Positions 36,655-47,781 of a stretch of 64,000 nucleotides of DNA are shown here, piece after piece (positions within the stretch are counted from its first letter, which is position 1; each line of letters starts with the position of its first letter). Where the stretch lies: assembly GCA_963744575.1 (NCBI GenBank), contig CAVUUF010000001.1, positions 248,001 through 312,000 of the forward strand. Reading direction: 5' to 3'. Under the pieces are notes generated by a model that worked only from the letters and a program-made list of their open reading frames with translations, had not been told where the DNA came from and made no database searches. The translations under genes and the position numbers were made by a program. This DNA is from Palsa-504 sp963744575 (GTDB lineage Bacteria > Actinomycetota > Actinomycetes > Streptosporangiales > Streptosporangiaceae).

Positions 36655-36694
36655 TTCCCGCTTATCGCGGACGCTCTGCAGGGAATGGGGATAG
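35573..36694 (+). CDS. IS1595-family DDE transposase
   Basis: A 373-residue transposase starting at GTG 35573. It has an N-terminal zinc ribbon (CPSCGHAGGWRL...ECGGCGRRTSVTAGTVF, cysteines about residues 43-65) and a helical segment. The ISXO2-type catalytic core follows: VEVDETFIGGEEAG for the first Asp, VITDGWNGY for the second Asp, and a His/Asn-containing end FVFRFNRRNSRSRGMLFYRV. The last 13 residues are translated from host DNA, because the element has no in-frame stop before its right end and termination is at 36694. It appears otherwise intact and potentially active. Confidence 0.9.
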   Translation: MEYPRAGAHYPRSTGEFLAWFGTDEDCLDYLEWLRWPGGFTCPSCGHAGGWRLGDGRHECGGCGRRTSVTAGTVFDRMHTPLTVWFHACWLFAAAKDGISAQHLQRTLEIGSYATAWGMLHRLRSVLVRPGRGRLSGSVEVDETFIGGEEAGLRGGRQRGKKVLTGIAVEVREPKGIGRCRMAVLADGSAESLHPFITGAVEPGARVITDGWNGYIGLDGLGYTHERRSQRAARARGDDPGELLPAVHRVASLAKRWLLGTHQGSVEEAHLPAYLNEFVFRFNRRNSRSRGMLFYRVMELAAGHEPIRYADILSGRKPRGKAPATQGSGHPPSLERPAANRPWRTTEMQLPLPLRLTVYPGSRLSRTLCREWG

Positions 36695-38890
36695 GAGCGA
36701 ACTATGGTCTCGCGTCTTATTTCGATCTCGGCCTCGACCCAGCTACCACGACACTGCTGCAGCGCAGCCTCAGCTTGTGGATGCCGGGCTCAGGCGAAGG
36801 TGACCGGATGGGAGCAACGCTGGCACTAATCGCGCCGGATGCAACCACTAATAACGAACTCGCAGCGGTAATCGCGCCGCTTCTCCCGGCCGGCAGTGAG
36901 ACGTCGATCAGCGGATGGATGCTCTCACTCCAGGTAACTTCCGCTGGGGCACCCTTTGCCGTGGTCGGCTGGGCACCATTTCCCGCCGACACAACCACCT
37001 GGCCGGGAATTTCCTTCGTCCTTACCCTCACATCGGGCACCTGGGCCGATACTGCTAGCTCACCTGTGTCCGCACCGCAACCCAGCGCTCGGCTACGCCT
37101 GACGGCATCCGTGCAGAACGCCGATTTCGATGTGAATCTATCGCTCACGATGCGAGCAAGCGCGTCGCTCAGCTCGGCTGACTTCAGCGACGGATTCCTG
37201 CAGAATGTTCTGCCAGATCAGGGCATAAGCGTACCGCTCGACCTCACGCTGGGCATCGGGCGCGGAGGGTGCGCGCTCAGCGGCTCGCTGGTGAGCGGGA
37301 AGTCGATCGTCCTCGCAACGCTGCCATCGGCGTCGCTTGGCCCATTGACGATCGAGCGGGGGCGGGTAGAGGTGATTCCGGGCGGCGCCAGCCTCGCCGT
37401 GGGTGGATACCTGACGGTCTCCATCGCGCTAGGACCGGTGACGGCGACCGTCAAGGACATCGGCATCGGCGGCATGCTTGGCTGGCCGGCGGGCGGGGGC
37501 AACGCTGGCCCCCTCGACGTTCAGCCGCAACTGCTATGGCCGACGGGAGTCGGGCTGAGTATCGATGCGCCGATGGTCTCGGGTGGCGGATTCCTCGCGT
37601 CCGATCACGCGCAGAGCCAATACCTCGGTGTTGCCGCATTGACCGTGGGCAGTATTTCCGTGCAGGGCGCCGGCGTGCTCACCACCAAGCTGCCCGGCGG
37701 CGGCTGGTCGCTTATCGCACTGGCGGACGTGGACGGGCTGGCGGTCCAGCTGGGCTTCGGCATCGAGATTACCGGCATGGGCGTGCTGGCCGGTGTGAAC
37801 CGGACGATGAACGTGGCGGGCCTGCAGGCCCTGGCGCGTTCCGGCGGTTTGAGCACGGTGATGTTCCCGGCCGACCTGGCCGCGAATGCCCCCCGGGTCG
37901 CGGCCGACCTGGATGGCCTGTTCCCTGCGGCGCAGGGGCAGTACGTGCTGGGTCCGACGGTGCGGCTGACCTGGGGCGCCGGCTCGCTGATCACCGGTGA
38001 GCTGGCTGTTTATGTTGAGCTGCCGGCCCCGTTGCGGGTGGCTGTCCTCGGGGCTTTGCAGGTCGTGCTGCCGGATCCGGACGAACCGGTGGTGAACCTG
38101 AACCTGGACCTGCTCGGCGTCATTGACCTGACGGCGAAGACCGTGGCGCTGGACATGTCGCTGTCCCGTTCGGCGCTGGCCGGGATGCCGCTGACCGGGC
38201 AGGCGGCGCTGCGGGCGGGCTGGGGCAGCCAGCCCGGGTTCCTGCTCGCGATCGGCGGATGGCATCCCAGCTTCGCCGCGCCGGCCGGATTCCCGAAGCT
38301 GGACCGGATCGGGCTGTCGCTGGGCGGCGGCGATCTTCAGCTGCGGCTGGCCTGTTACCTGGCGGTCACGACGAATACGGTGCAGCTCGGCGCGGCGATC
38401 GACCTGCGCGCAGCGGCCGGGTCCGCGGCCGCGTTCACCGCCACTGTCTCGTTCGACGCTCTCATCCAGTTCAAGCCCTTCGGCCTGGAGCTGGACCTGG
38501 CCATCTGCGCCGCGGTCACGCTCGGCGGCAACCCGGTGCTGTCGCTGAACATCACCGTGCATCTGAGCGGGCCCAGCCCGTGGCACATCGCCGGCCAGGC
38601 TCAGTTCAGCATCTTGTGGTTCAGCTTCACCATCCCGATCTCCGGCACGTTCGGGACCGCCGTCGAGCCCGGCTCGCCCGCTCCGGTCGATATCTTCGGC
38701 CCGCTGGCCGCGGCGATCGCCGATCCGCGCAGCTGGGTCCGGCCGAGCCCGTCCGGCCCGCCGGTCGTCACGCTGCGCACCGGGTCTGCTGGCGCCGCGG
38801 TGCACCCGCTGGGGAGCCTGACCCTGCGTCAGCGGGTCATCCCGCTGGAGCAGCGGATCGATCGGTTCGGTGCTGATGACCTGCCCGGCC
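36664..38890 (+). pseudogene. DUF6603 domain protein, main fragment
   Basis: About 740 codons (local ATG at 36685). From about 37300 on it shows the DUF6603 signature: GFGIEITGMGVLAGVNRTMNV, STVMFPADLAANAPRVAADLDGLFPAAQGQYVLGP, LLGVIDLTAKTVALDMSLS, FLLAIGGWHPSFAAPAGFP and GPSPWHIAGQAQFSILWFSFTIPISGTFG (each a piece of one long beta-rich domain). DUF6603 proteins are large bacterial proteins of unknown function. At about 38885-38890 a one-base loss moves the frame; translation then ends at 38934 with an aberrant PGRRPCRCRRP tail. Base composition rises sharply near 37.8 kb. Confidence 0.8.
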
Positions 38891-38891
38891 G

Positions 38892-39494
38892 ACGACCGTG
38901 TCGCTGTCGGCGGCCGGCGCGAATACCAGCGTGAACGGCGTGACCGACATGTTCGCGCCGGCGCAGTTCGTCACGATGACCGATGCCCAGAAGCTGTCCG
39001 CGCCGTCGTTTCAGCCGCTGACAGCCGGGTTCACCCTCGGCGCGGCGGGCCTGGTTGTCCCGGTGACCGGCGGCGGTATATCGGTCTCGCCCGCCAGCTC
39101 GCAGGCGGTGCCGGCCTGCACGGCCAGCGATGCGGCCTGGGACCCGGTCGTGATCGACTGCCTCATCCCGGCGCCAGGCGGTGGCGCGTCGGGGGTGCCG
39201 GCCGCTGGCCCGCTCGTCATCTCCACGCCAGCCGGGATGCAGGTGCCTGAGGAGGTACTCGCCGCCCAGCTGCCCAGCGCCGCCGCGGCGGTGCGCGGCA
39301 CGGCGGCGATGGGCGCGGACGCCTACCCGGGGACCTGGACCGGGATCGCGCCGCAGCTTCCCCAGTACGCGGTCGCGTCACTTGCGATGGCCAACCAGAG
39401 CCCGGGCCCGTGGTTTGCCGCACAGGTGGCCGCGGCCACCGCGGCTGGCCCCGGCCAGCAGTGCGTTTACCGGTCCGAGCTCATCGCGGGTTAG
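38892..39494 (+). pseudogene. DUF6603 gene, C-terminal fragment after a frameshift
   Basis: About 200 codons in the next frame. The sequence PTTVSLSAAGANTSVNGVTDMFAPAQF continues IDRFGADDLPG of the preceding fragment if one base is restored. It includes QKLSAPSFQPLTAGFTLG, typical of the small C-terminal domain of these proteins, and stops at TAG 39494, just before the ribosome-binding site of the next gene. Confidence 0.65.
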
Positions 39495-39502
39495 GAGGCG
39501 GC

Positions 39503-42076
39503 GTGGCCCAGTTGCAGTTCCTGCCGTGGGTCAGCGCGGGCGCGGCCGCCAGCGTGCCCAGGAAAGCCGGCGGCGTGAACCGGGTTCCGCTGGATGTGAC
39601 CGTGGCCGTCACCAGCAGCGGGGGTGCCCCGGTGCCCGCATCCGCCGCGTCCGCGGCACCGCCGCTGTCCCTGCTGGGGCCCGGCGATGTGACGGGCGTT
39701 CCGGCCGCGCACCGCGTGCGGACCGAACCGCAGGACGGCGCGGCCGGGGTGGAGACGACCCTGTTTCCGTGCGTCGAGTTCGACCATGCCGCGCTGCCCT
39801 GGCTGTTCACCCCGGCCTCCCCCGCCGGGGCGCAGGTGACCCCCTGGCTGTGCCTGATCGTGGTGGCCGCCCAGGACGGCGTCCAGCTGGACGCCGCGGC
39901 CGGGCGGCTCACCATCGCCCCGCCGGCCGACCCGGCCAAAGAGCTGCCGGACCTGGCGGAAGCGTGGTCCTGGGCGCACGCTCAGTACGCCGGCGACTTT
40001 CCGGCCGACACTGCCACGGGGACCGTCAGCGGCCGGTCGGCCGCTGACGCGATGGCGGATCCGGCCGCCGCGCTGAGCAGGCTGGTGTGCCCGCGTGTGC
40101 TGCAGCCGGGCACCAGCTACTACGGCTGCGTGGTCCCTGCGACCAGCGTCGGCCAGGTCGCCGGCCTGGGCGGCACGCCGGCGGATGACGCGCCCGTTCG
40201 GTACGCCTGGCCGGCCCAGGATGCCTCGCAGGCCGTGACCCTGCCGGTCTATTACAGTTTCCAGTTCAGCACCGCCACTGGCGAGGCGGGTGACTTCAAG
40301 GCACTGGCCACGAGGCTGGCCCACCCGCCGGGTGCGCCCCCGCCGGCCGCCGGGCCGCTCGGCCAGCGGTCCCTGCGGGTGTCCTGGACCGATCCGGGCG
40401 GCGGCAATCCTGCGTCGGAGACGGTAGCGATGCCGGCCATCCTCTCGGTGCCCGCGCCGCCGGCATCGGCGGTCGGCCCGGCGGAGTCCCCGGCCGCAGC
40501 ACAAAGGCCGGTCGGCTCCCCGCAGCCGGGACCTGCCCCCGGGGGGCCGGAGCCGGGGCCCGGCCCCGGGGGCCCGCCGCCGCCGACCCCGGATCCGGTG
40601 TACCCCACGGCTGGTTCCTGGCTGACCGCGCAGTTCACCCCCGACCTCGCCGCGCCCCACCTGACGGTGCCGTTGTACGGGGCGGTACAAGCGGGCGTGA
40701 CCAGCGCGCAGGCCGCCGCGGGCGGCCTGGCGCTGTGGCTGGCCGAGGTATCCGCCGACCCGCGGCTGCGGGTGGCTGCCGCCCTCGGCGCGCAGGTGGT
40801 CACCGCCGACCGGGAAGACCTCGTCGCGTCGGCCTTCAGCCAGCTCGGTGACATCAAGCCGGTGAACGCGCATTTCGCCCGGGCACAGCTTGCCCGGGCG
40901 GCCGGCGACCGGCACGTCACCAGGCACCTCGCCGGCCACGACGACCTGTCCACGCTGCAGCTGCTCAGCCCGCTCGCCGCCCGGCTTGCGGCCAGCGTGG
41001 TACCCGACGCGGGGCCGGCCATGGCGGGCAGCGCGTACAGCATCGTGCAGGCCAGTTCGGAGCCGTCCCTGTCCGCGGTGTGCTCTGCTGCCTACCGGCG
41101 GGTCAGCCGCCCCCGCGGCCCGCACGCGCGGGCCGTCCCGGCCCCGGCACCGCCGCCGAGCCCGATTACCGCCGCCGCCCTGCTGACCCAGCTCGGCGCC
41201 GTCGGCGGAGCAGTCGCCCACCGGGTCCGCTCCGACTACGTCACACCGCCGACCCTGACGCAGGCAGCGGGTAATGACCCGCTGCGCGCCGTTGCCCCCG
41301 CCGTGGAGTTCCGCACGCCGATGATCGGCCCGCTCGCCGCGTGCGCGCCGGACGCCGTTCTGTCCGGGGCCGGGAGCATACCGGTGAACACCGCCCTGAC
41401 GCTGCAGGACAACCCGGATGTCATCGCCGCCTAGCTGATCGGGGCCAACGACCAGGTGCAGCGGCTGCTCCAGTGGCGTGATGTGCCCACCGACCGGACG
41501 GCGACCCCGTTCCGGTGGTTCTGGTCGGCCACCGAGGAGGCGATCGCGCCGCTCGCCGGATGGGGCCAGGGATCCCTCGCCACCCAGCTGCGTCCGCCGA
41601 ACGTCGTGCTCGCCGTGCGGAGCGAGCTATTCGCTCGCTACCCGCGCACCGCGGTGTACGCCGTACGCGCGCAGGCCAGCGCACCCCGGTTCCCCGTCCC
41701 GCTGGCGGCCAGCCAGATCATCCCGCCGACCTTCACCTCGATCCTGCCGCCGGACCTGCGGCTATTCGTGTTCACCGCGATCAGCCTCACCAGCCGCGCC
41801 CAGCTCGCGGAGGTGTTCTTCGTGTTCCAGGAGCAGGTCAGCGAGACCCGATTCGGCACCGGCATACTAACCGCGGGCCTGCCACCCGGCGGCGGATCTC
41901 ACTGGTCAGTGGCTGACGTCCAGGCCTGCGCCACGACGGCCAACAAGGGCACCGCCCCGGTGATCGGCGACGCGGCGCAGATGGCGTACTGGACCCGTAT
42001 GCCGCCGTGCCTGGTCGCGATCAATGCCGCGGCCCTGCTGTCGGCCGGCCCGGCCGCAACCGGAGCATCACCATGA
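39503..42076 (+). pseudogene. Large uncharacterised module protein split by an in-frame amber codon
   Basis: GTG 39503 follows AGGAGG by 4 bases. The frame runs 643 codons to TAG at 41432-41434 and continues in the same frame for another 213 codons to 42076 (about 857 in total). The sequence across the stop, NPDVIAA-stop-LIGANDQVQRLLQWRDVPTDRTATPFRWFW, matches a motif I know from large hypothetical proteins as L-x-x-NHE-x-x-RELLWR-x-YPTDQR-x-x-FRQFW. The stop is therefore a nonsense change (probably from GAG or CAG), not a gene boundary. The middle is Pro/Ala-rich (residues 345-390). Function unknown. The last codons overlap the next start by 4 bp. Confidence 0.65.
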
Positions 42077-45000
42077 CCTTCGCGCAGGCGCTCAATTCCC
42101 TGGCAGGCGCTCCGGCGGCGCTGGCCCAGTTCCGGGCCAGCGCCGATCCGGGCGCCGCGCACGACCCGGGCGCGATGCTGACGGCGACATCGGGCCCCAC
42201 CGGGGTCGTCGCGTCAGCCTGCGCGGCCGGGGCTACCGCGCTCGCCGACGCGGCAGGCGCCCAGGACATGACGGAGGCAGTCAACCAGTGCTCGGACATC
42301 TGGGACCAGACCACCGCGCAGGCAGCGGCAAGTCTCGCGGCCGCCCGCGGCGCCTGGGACCAGATCCGCGCGGCAGCCAGCCCGCTGCTGGCTGCCAGCG
42401 CGCCGCTGTACGGACCCTTGTCGCGCATCGTGACCGCGCTGCAGACCTTCGAGACGTCCATGCATGGGCTGAGCGGGCCGACGCCGCCGGCACCCGACAG
42501 GACCGACCCCCGCGCCGTGCAGGACTGGCTCGACCAGGTCACCGCATCCATGAGCGGCTACGCGGCGGCGGCTGCCGCGGCCACCGCCTACACCGCCGCG
42601 CCCGGGGCCGGCGCGGCACTAACCGCCTGGATCAACGATGTGACCCGACTGGCCGCTGACGGGCCCGGCATCCAGGCCGCCGTGACCACCGGGCCGCCGC
42701 CGGCCGATCCGGCCACGTTGGCACGCTACCTCGACGACGTGGCGCTGCTGAAGACCTGGGCGTGGCCCGGCCCGGTCGGCGGCCATCAGCGGCCCGCCTA
42801 CCAGGCTGACATCGCCAGCTACACGGCCGCCCTGGACGGGCTGCTTGCGGCCAGCACTGGCCTTTCCAACGGCGGCCCGGCGGTACTGGTCCCGGTCCGC
42901 CTGGAAACCCGGCTGCACACCGGCGCCGCCGGCGGGTACACGCTGCAGGTCAGGATCTTCCCCGACGACTTCGCGATCGACGCGCACGATCCGACCCTGA
43001 CGGCGCTGGAGGCTAGCTGGGCCCCGGTGCTGCAGCGGGCGGTTGCGGCGCGGTCCAGCGACCCCGCCGCCGCGGCGGCGACATGGGACCAGGCCGCCGC
43101 GAAATTCGGCGCCGGGCGGGCCGCCTACCTCAACGCCGCCGACCTGACCGACCCTGCCATCATGCCAGCGGCCGGACAGCCCGGCCGGCCCTGTGGGCCA
43201 GGCCGGCGACCACGGCGCTGCTGCCCGACCGGTGGCTGGCCGCAGCCTACGGCCCCGATGGCCAGCTGCTCGCCGCCGGGCTGAGCGGGCCGGTGACCCG
43301 CCCGCTGCAGGTCAGCCCGGACCCTTCGGCCCCAGCTGCCGCCACGGGTCCGGCCGGCGTGCCGCTCGACCCGGGGCTGGCCTGGCTGACCGACTTCGAC
43401 CAGGCCACCTCCGCCGGCATGGCGCTCACCCTCAGCCTGGACGGCGGTGCCGCTGGACCGCCGCCCAGCGGCCAGGACCCGGGCCCGGCGGTGATCAGCA
43501 AGGTCATCGTCACCGGCCTGCAGACCCCCGGCATCCCGGACCCGGCCGCCCTGCTGACCGGCGTGCTGCAGGCGCACCGGTTCACCGGCGGCCTGGAGAT
43601 CCTCCCGCCCGGTACTGCCACCAACAACACCGCCGCCGGGCCGTCCGGATATACCAGCACCGATCCAATGGCGGCCGGCAGCTACGCCCGTGAGATCACC
43701 ATCCCCGACGGGTGGGCGCCCCCGCGCACCGTGACCGGCGACGCGGCCCGGCTGGCGGCAGCGCTTCGCGTCCCCGGCGACACGTTCGCCACCGCCGGAG
43801 ACGTGCGGGAGGACGCCCTCGCGGCGCAGGCGGTGGCCGCGGTGACGTGGCGGGCCAGCTGGGGCACCTACCTGCCCTGGCTCGGGCTGGGGCCAGTTCC
43901 GCTGGAGGCGGTGCGCGGCTGGGTGAGCGCGTGGGTCAAGCCGGGCGGCCCGCTGCCGGCCCTGCGTGCCGGGCGGCAGGTGTACGGCGTGCTGCCCGCG
44001 ATGGCGCTGGACACCTTCACCGACGTGACCGACACGCCGGTCGCGCCGTTCGTGGCCGAACTGGTACGCGCGTACCGCCCGTCATGGCTGGCCGCGGCCG
44101 GCGCCGTGCTGGCCGGCGACTTCAACGCACAGCTATCGCGCAGCCCGGTCAGCTCCGGCATCACCGCCCGGGCCGGCATCTCCGGCATCTCATCCTGGCT
44201 CAGCCCCGGGCAGGGCCTGATGGGCACCGCGTCGGCGGACCTGCACCCGGCGACGTCACTGATGCCGCAGGCCCTCCCGCCGCCGCGGGCCGATTCTGGG
44301 GCAGCAGGACCACGATCGCCTGGCCGGCGGACTTCCTGCTCTACCCGCTACCCGGTAACTCACCATGGCAGGTCACCGGGAACGGCCTACCCCTTACCTC
44401 AGATGATCCGCGGCCCTACCTGGCCGCCTTGCCACTCTCCGGGCCAGCGAGCCCAGGGCAGCGGCCCCAGCCGGACAGCCTGCTCACCGAGCTCGTGAAC
44501 TACGCCTGGACAGCCACAGCCGGAGCGCACGCCTCGGCGCCGCAGAGCTTCGCCGAACGCGGCCTGCTATCGCACCGAATCCCGGAACCCGCACTGCCCG
44601 CGGAGCCCGACGAGCTCTCGGGCGCGATCGCCTGGCTGGCCGCCGCCCGCCCGGGCCTCGATTTCGCGGCCCTGCTGGGCGGCATGCTGGACGTGACCAG
44701 TCACCGGCTCGACGCCTGGGCAACCGCGCTGGCCACCTACCGGCTCGGCCAGCTGAGCGTGTCTCTTCCCGCGCCCGGCACGCCGCCGGTTCTCATCGGC
44801 GCGTTCGGCTGGATCGAGAACCTCCTCCAGCAGCCGCCCATGGCCAGCGCCGGGCTCGCCGATGACCCGGCCGTGCTCACCGACCCGCTCAACGCCGGGT
44901 TCCTGCATGCTCCCAGCCTGGCCCAGGCCACCACCGCCGCCGTCTTGCGCAGCGGCTATCTCACCCACAATCCGCCCGGCCAGCCGGGGCACAACGCGCC

Positions 45001-47753
45001 ATTCGCGATCGACCTGTCCTCGCAGCGTGCTCGGCGGGCCACCTGGCTGCTCGACGGGATCCGGGCCGGGCAGCCGCTCGGCACGCTGCTGGGCTACCAG
45101 TTCGAACGAGCCCTCACCGAAGCCGGGCTCGGCCAGCTCATCGCCCAGTTCCGGGCCATCGCCCCGTCCGATCCCGCCGCCGACCAGGACATCAGCACCG
45201 CCACGCCGGCCGCCGCCGGCACCGTCCGCGGCACCGACGTGGCCGACGGGGTCACCGTGTTCCAGCTGTGGCAGCAGCAGCCTGCCCCCGCCCCAGGCGA
45301 CACGTCGGTCTGGGCGCAGGCCGCAGCACCGCTGGCCAGCCTCGCCGGCTCCTTCAACGCCGTCGCCGATGCCGTCACCGCCGAGACGCTGCACCAGGCG
45401 CTCGCCGGAAACCACAGCGCCTCAGCCGCCACCATGCAGGCAGTGGCCAACGGGACCGTGACCGCCGACGTGCGCACCTTCCTGAACACGCCGCGGACCG
45501 GCACCTCGATCACCCACCGCGTCCTGCTCACTGTGCCGCCGGCCCCGGCGATCCCGCCGCCCGGCTGGGCCGCCACCCCGCGCACCCGCGCCGCCGGCCC
45601 TGTCCAGCTGGGTGGCCGGGTTGCTGCCCGCCCCCGGCACCATCCACGCCGCCGTGACCCTCACCGACGCCAACGGCGCGCCGCTGGCCGGAGCCGGCCC
45701 GGTCCCGGTCACCGTGGACCAGCTCGGGATCGGGCCGCTCGACCTGCTCGACCTGGCCGCCCGGCCCGCCGAGCTCGCCCAGCTCGCGGTGCACACCGTG
45801 GTCACCGCCCGGGCCGGCGCGGCCCCGGCCGCCGCCGGGGGCACCATGTCAGCCGATCCGGCCGCAGATGGCACCCCGCTGGCGTTCGTGCTGGACATCG
45901 CCGGGCGGCTCGCCGCGGCGCTAGCCGCCAGCCGCGCCGCCGACGCCAGGGACCTCGCCCTGCCCGGCACCTCCGGCGACCCCGGCATCGACGCGGCCGA
46001 ACTGGCTGGCCGCGCGGCCGGCGCGCTGGCCGACCTCACCGCCGCCGACAGCGCGTTCGCGCAGGCATTCCCGGCCGCGCGGGTGCCGCCGCCGGGCAGC
46101 GCCGCGCCGCCGCCAGCTACGCTCCCGGTCACCGCGGGCGCCGCGGCGTTCACCCAGGCGCTGATGGCCGCCGCCCTCCTCGGCGTGCCAGGAGCCGTAC
46201 CGGCCAGCACCGGCGGGGACGACATCGCGCTGCAGGCCCTCGCCGGGCAGGCCTACGCCGCCTGGACCGAACTGGCCCGGCGCCAGGCCGCCGCCGCGGC
46301 GGCGACGCTACCCCAGCCCAGCCCGGTACAAACCGGCACGGGCCCGACGCCACCACAGCCGAGCCCGGTGCAGCAGCTTGACGCCGGCCTGGCGCAGCTC
46401 GCCGCCGTATTCGGCCCCGCATTCCCCGCCATGCCGCAACTCCCGGCGGCCGGGCAAACCCTGGCGGCCGCCAGCCTCCCGGTCCCCCCGGCCTCTCCAG
46501 GACAGGACCCGGTCGCCTGGCTGGTCAAGGCGACCCGCATCTGGCCCGCCCTGCCGGCGCTGCACGACGCTCTGACCGCCGCCGAGGCCCTCGGCAGCGG
46601 ACCGCCGCTCGACGTGCGGATCGCCCAGCTCCCGGCCGGCCAGGCCGGCGGCTGGGCCGGCCTGCCGCACGGCGGCAACCCGCCGGCTGCGGGCACCCTT
46701 AGCCTCGAGTTGCTCGGCCAACCGCCCGCCGCCACCGGGCCGGCCGGGGCGCTCGTCGTCGCCGACTGGGCCGAAACCATCCCCAGCAGCCGGGAAACCA
46801 CCGCGGTCAGCTACCACTTCGACGCGCCCGCCACCCAGGCGCCGCAGACGATCCTGGTCGCCGTCCCCGCCGACCGCAGCGTGCCAGCATGGACCTACGC
46901 AAGCCTGCGCGACACCGTCGCCGACACGCTCACCCTGGCCCGCATGCGCACAGCCGACTCCACCGACCTGGCCGCCGCGCTAGGCACCGAGGCCTGGGCG
47001 CTCCCCGCCCTCTACCTGGCGGACAGGCCGACCTTCCACGACCCGGCTGTCACGCTGGACATCCAGCCCCCCCAGACCTTCCTCCAGGTGACACAGGTCG
47101 CGTCGGCCGAAACCTGCGTCGGGACGCTCATCCAGGGCATGCCCGGAGAACTCAAGATCACCGGCACCACCCTGACCGGGCTGCCAGCGTCCCAGTTCGT
47201 CTTCACCCCGGCCGGGATCACGCCGAAATCCTGGAACTCGTCGCCCCCCGATCCCGTCACCGGCAAGGTGACCGGAACGCTCACCGTCGCCGTCGATACC
47301 CACGCATTCACCTCACCCAACTCCTACTCGCTCCGGGCGGGCGCCGGCCAGACGCTGCCGCACGTGATCGGCGTGAGCCCGCGGCCGCTGGTGACCACCT
47401 GCGCCACGACGGTCATCTCCCAGCAGATGACACCATCCACCGCCGAGATCACCGTTTACGGACAGGCCCTCGGCACCGCCACCGCGACGCTCACCGCACC
47501 CGGCCTCATCAGCCTCAGCTCACCGACGCCGATGGTCAACCGGGCCGAGACGGTGGCGTCGTGGACCGCCACGATCGCCGCATCGACCTACGACCCGAAC
47601 CCGGACTTCATCGACAAGAACGGGCGGATCGTGCGGATCCCGCCCTCGCCGCCCAGAAATGTCGCGGTCCAGCTGACACTCACGGTCACCCTGACCGGTG
47701 CCGGGGCGCAGAGCCCGGCCACCTTCCCGATCACCCTCGACACCATCGTGTGA
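42073..47753 (+). pseudogene. Giant (about 1,890-codon) uncharacterised module protein with three frameshifts
   Basis: ATG 42073 overlaps the previous stop. Four consecutive frames carry one continuous protein: 42073 to about 43188; about 43182-44290; 44291 to about 45595; and about 45600-47753. The joins read PGRP then ALWARPATTALLPDRWLAAAYGP; QALPPPR then RFWGSRTTIAWPADFLLYPL; and AATPRTRAA then LSSWVAGLLPAPGTIHAAV. The first two need one base restored. The last quarter is beta-rich with Ig-like strands (ITVYGQALGTATATLTAPGLISL). No signal peptide or membrane segment. I recognise no family. Either a decaying gene or an assembly-error gene; all three breaks lie in C/G runs. Confidence 0.6.
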
Positions 47754-47781
47754 CCCGCCCCTCACGGACCAGGGAGGCCCG

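Noticed and set aside
40480..40600. Pro/Gly-rich repeat in the amber-split gene as a separate mobile repeat
   Set aside because: Short low-complexity linker with no regular DNA unit.
43712..44290. Start of the frame used further on in the giant gene
   Set aside because: Arg/Gly-rich until 44290; only the part after that join is coding.
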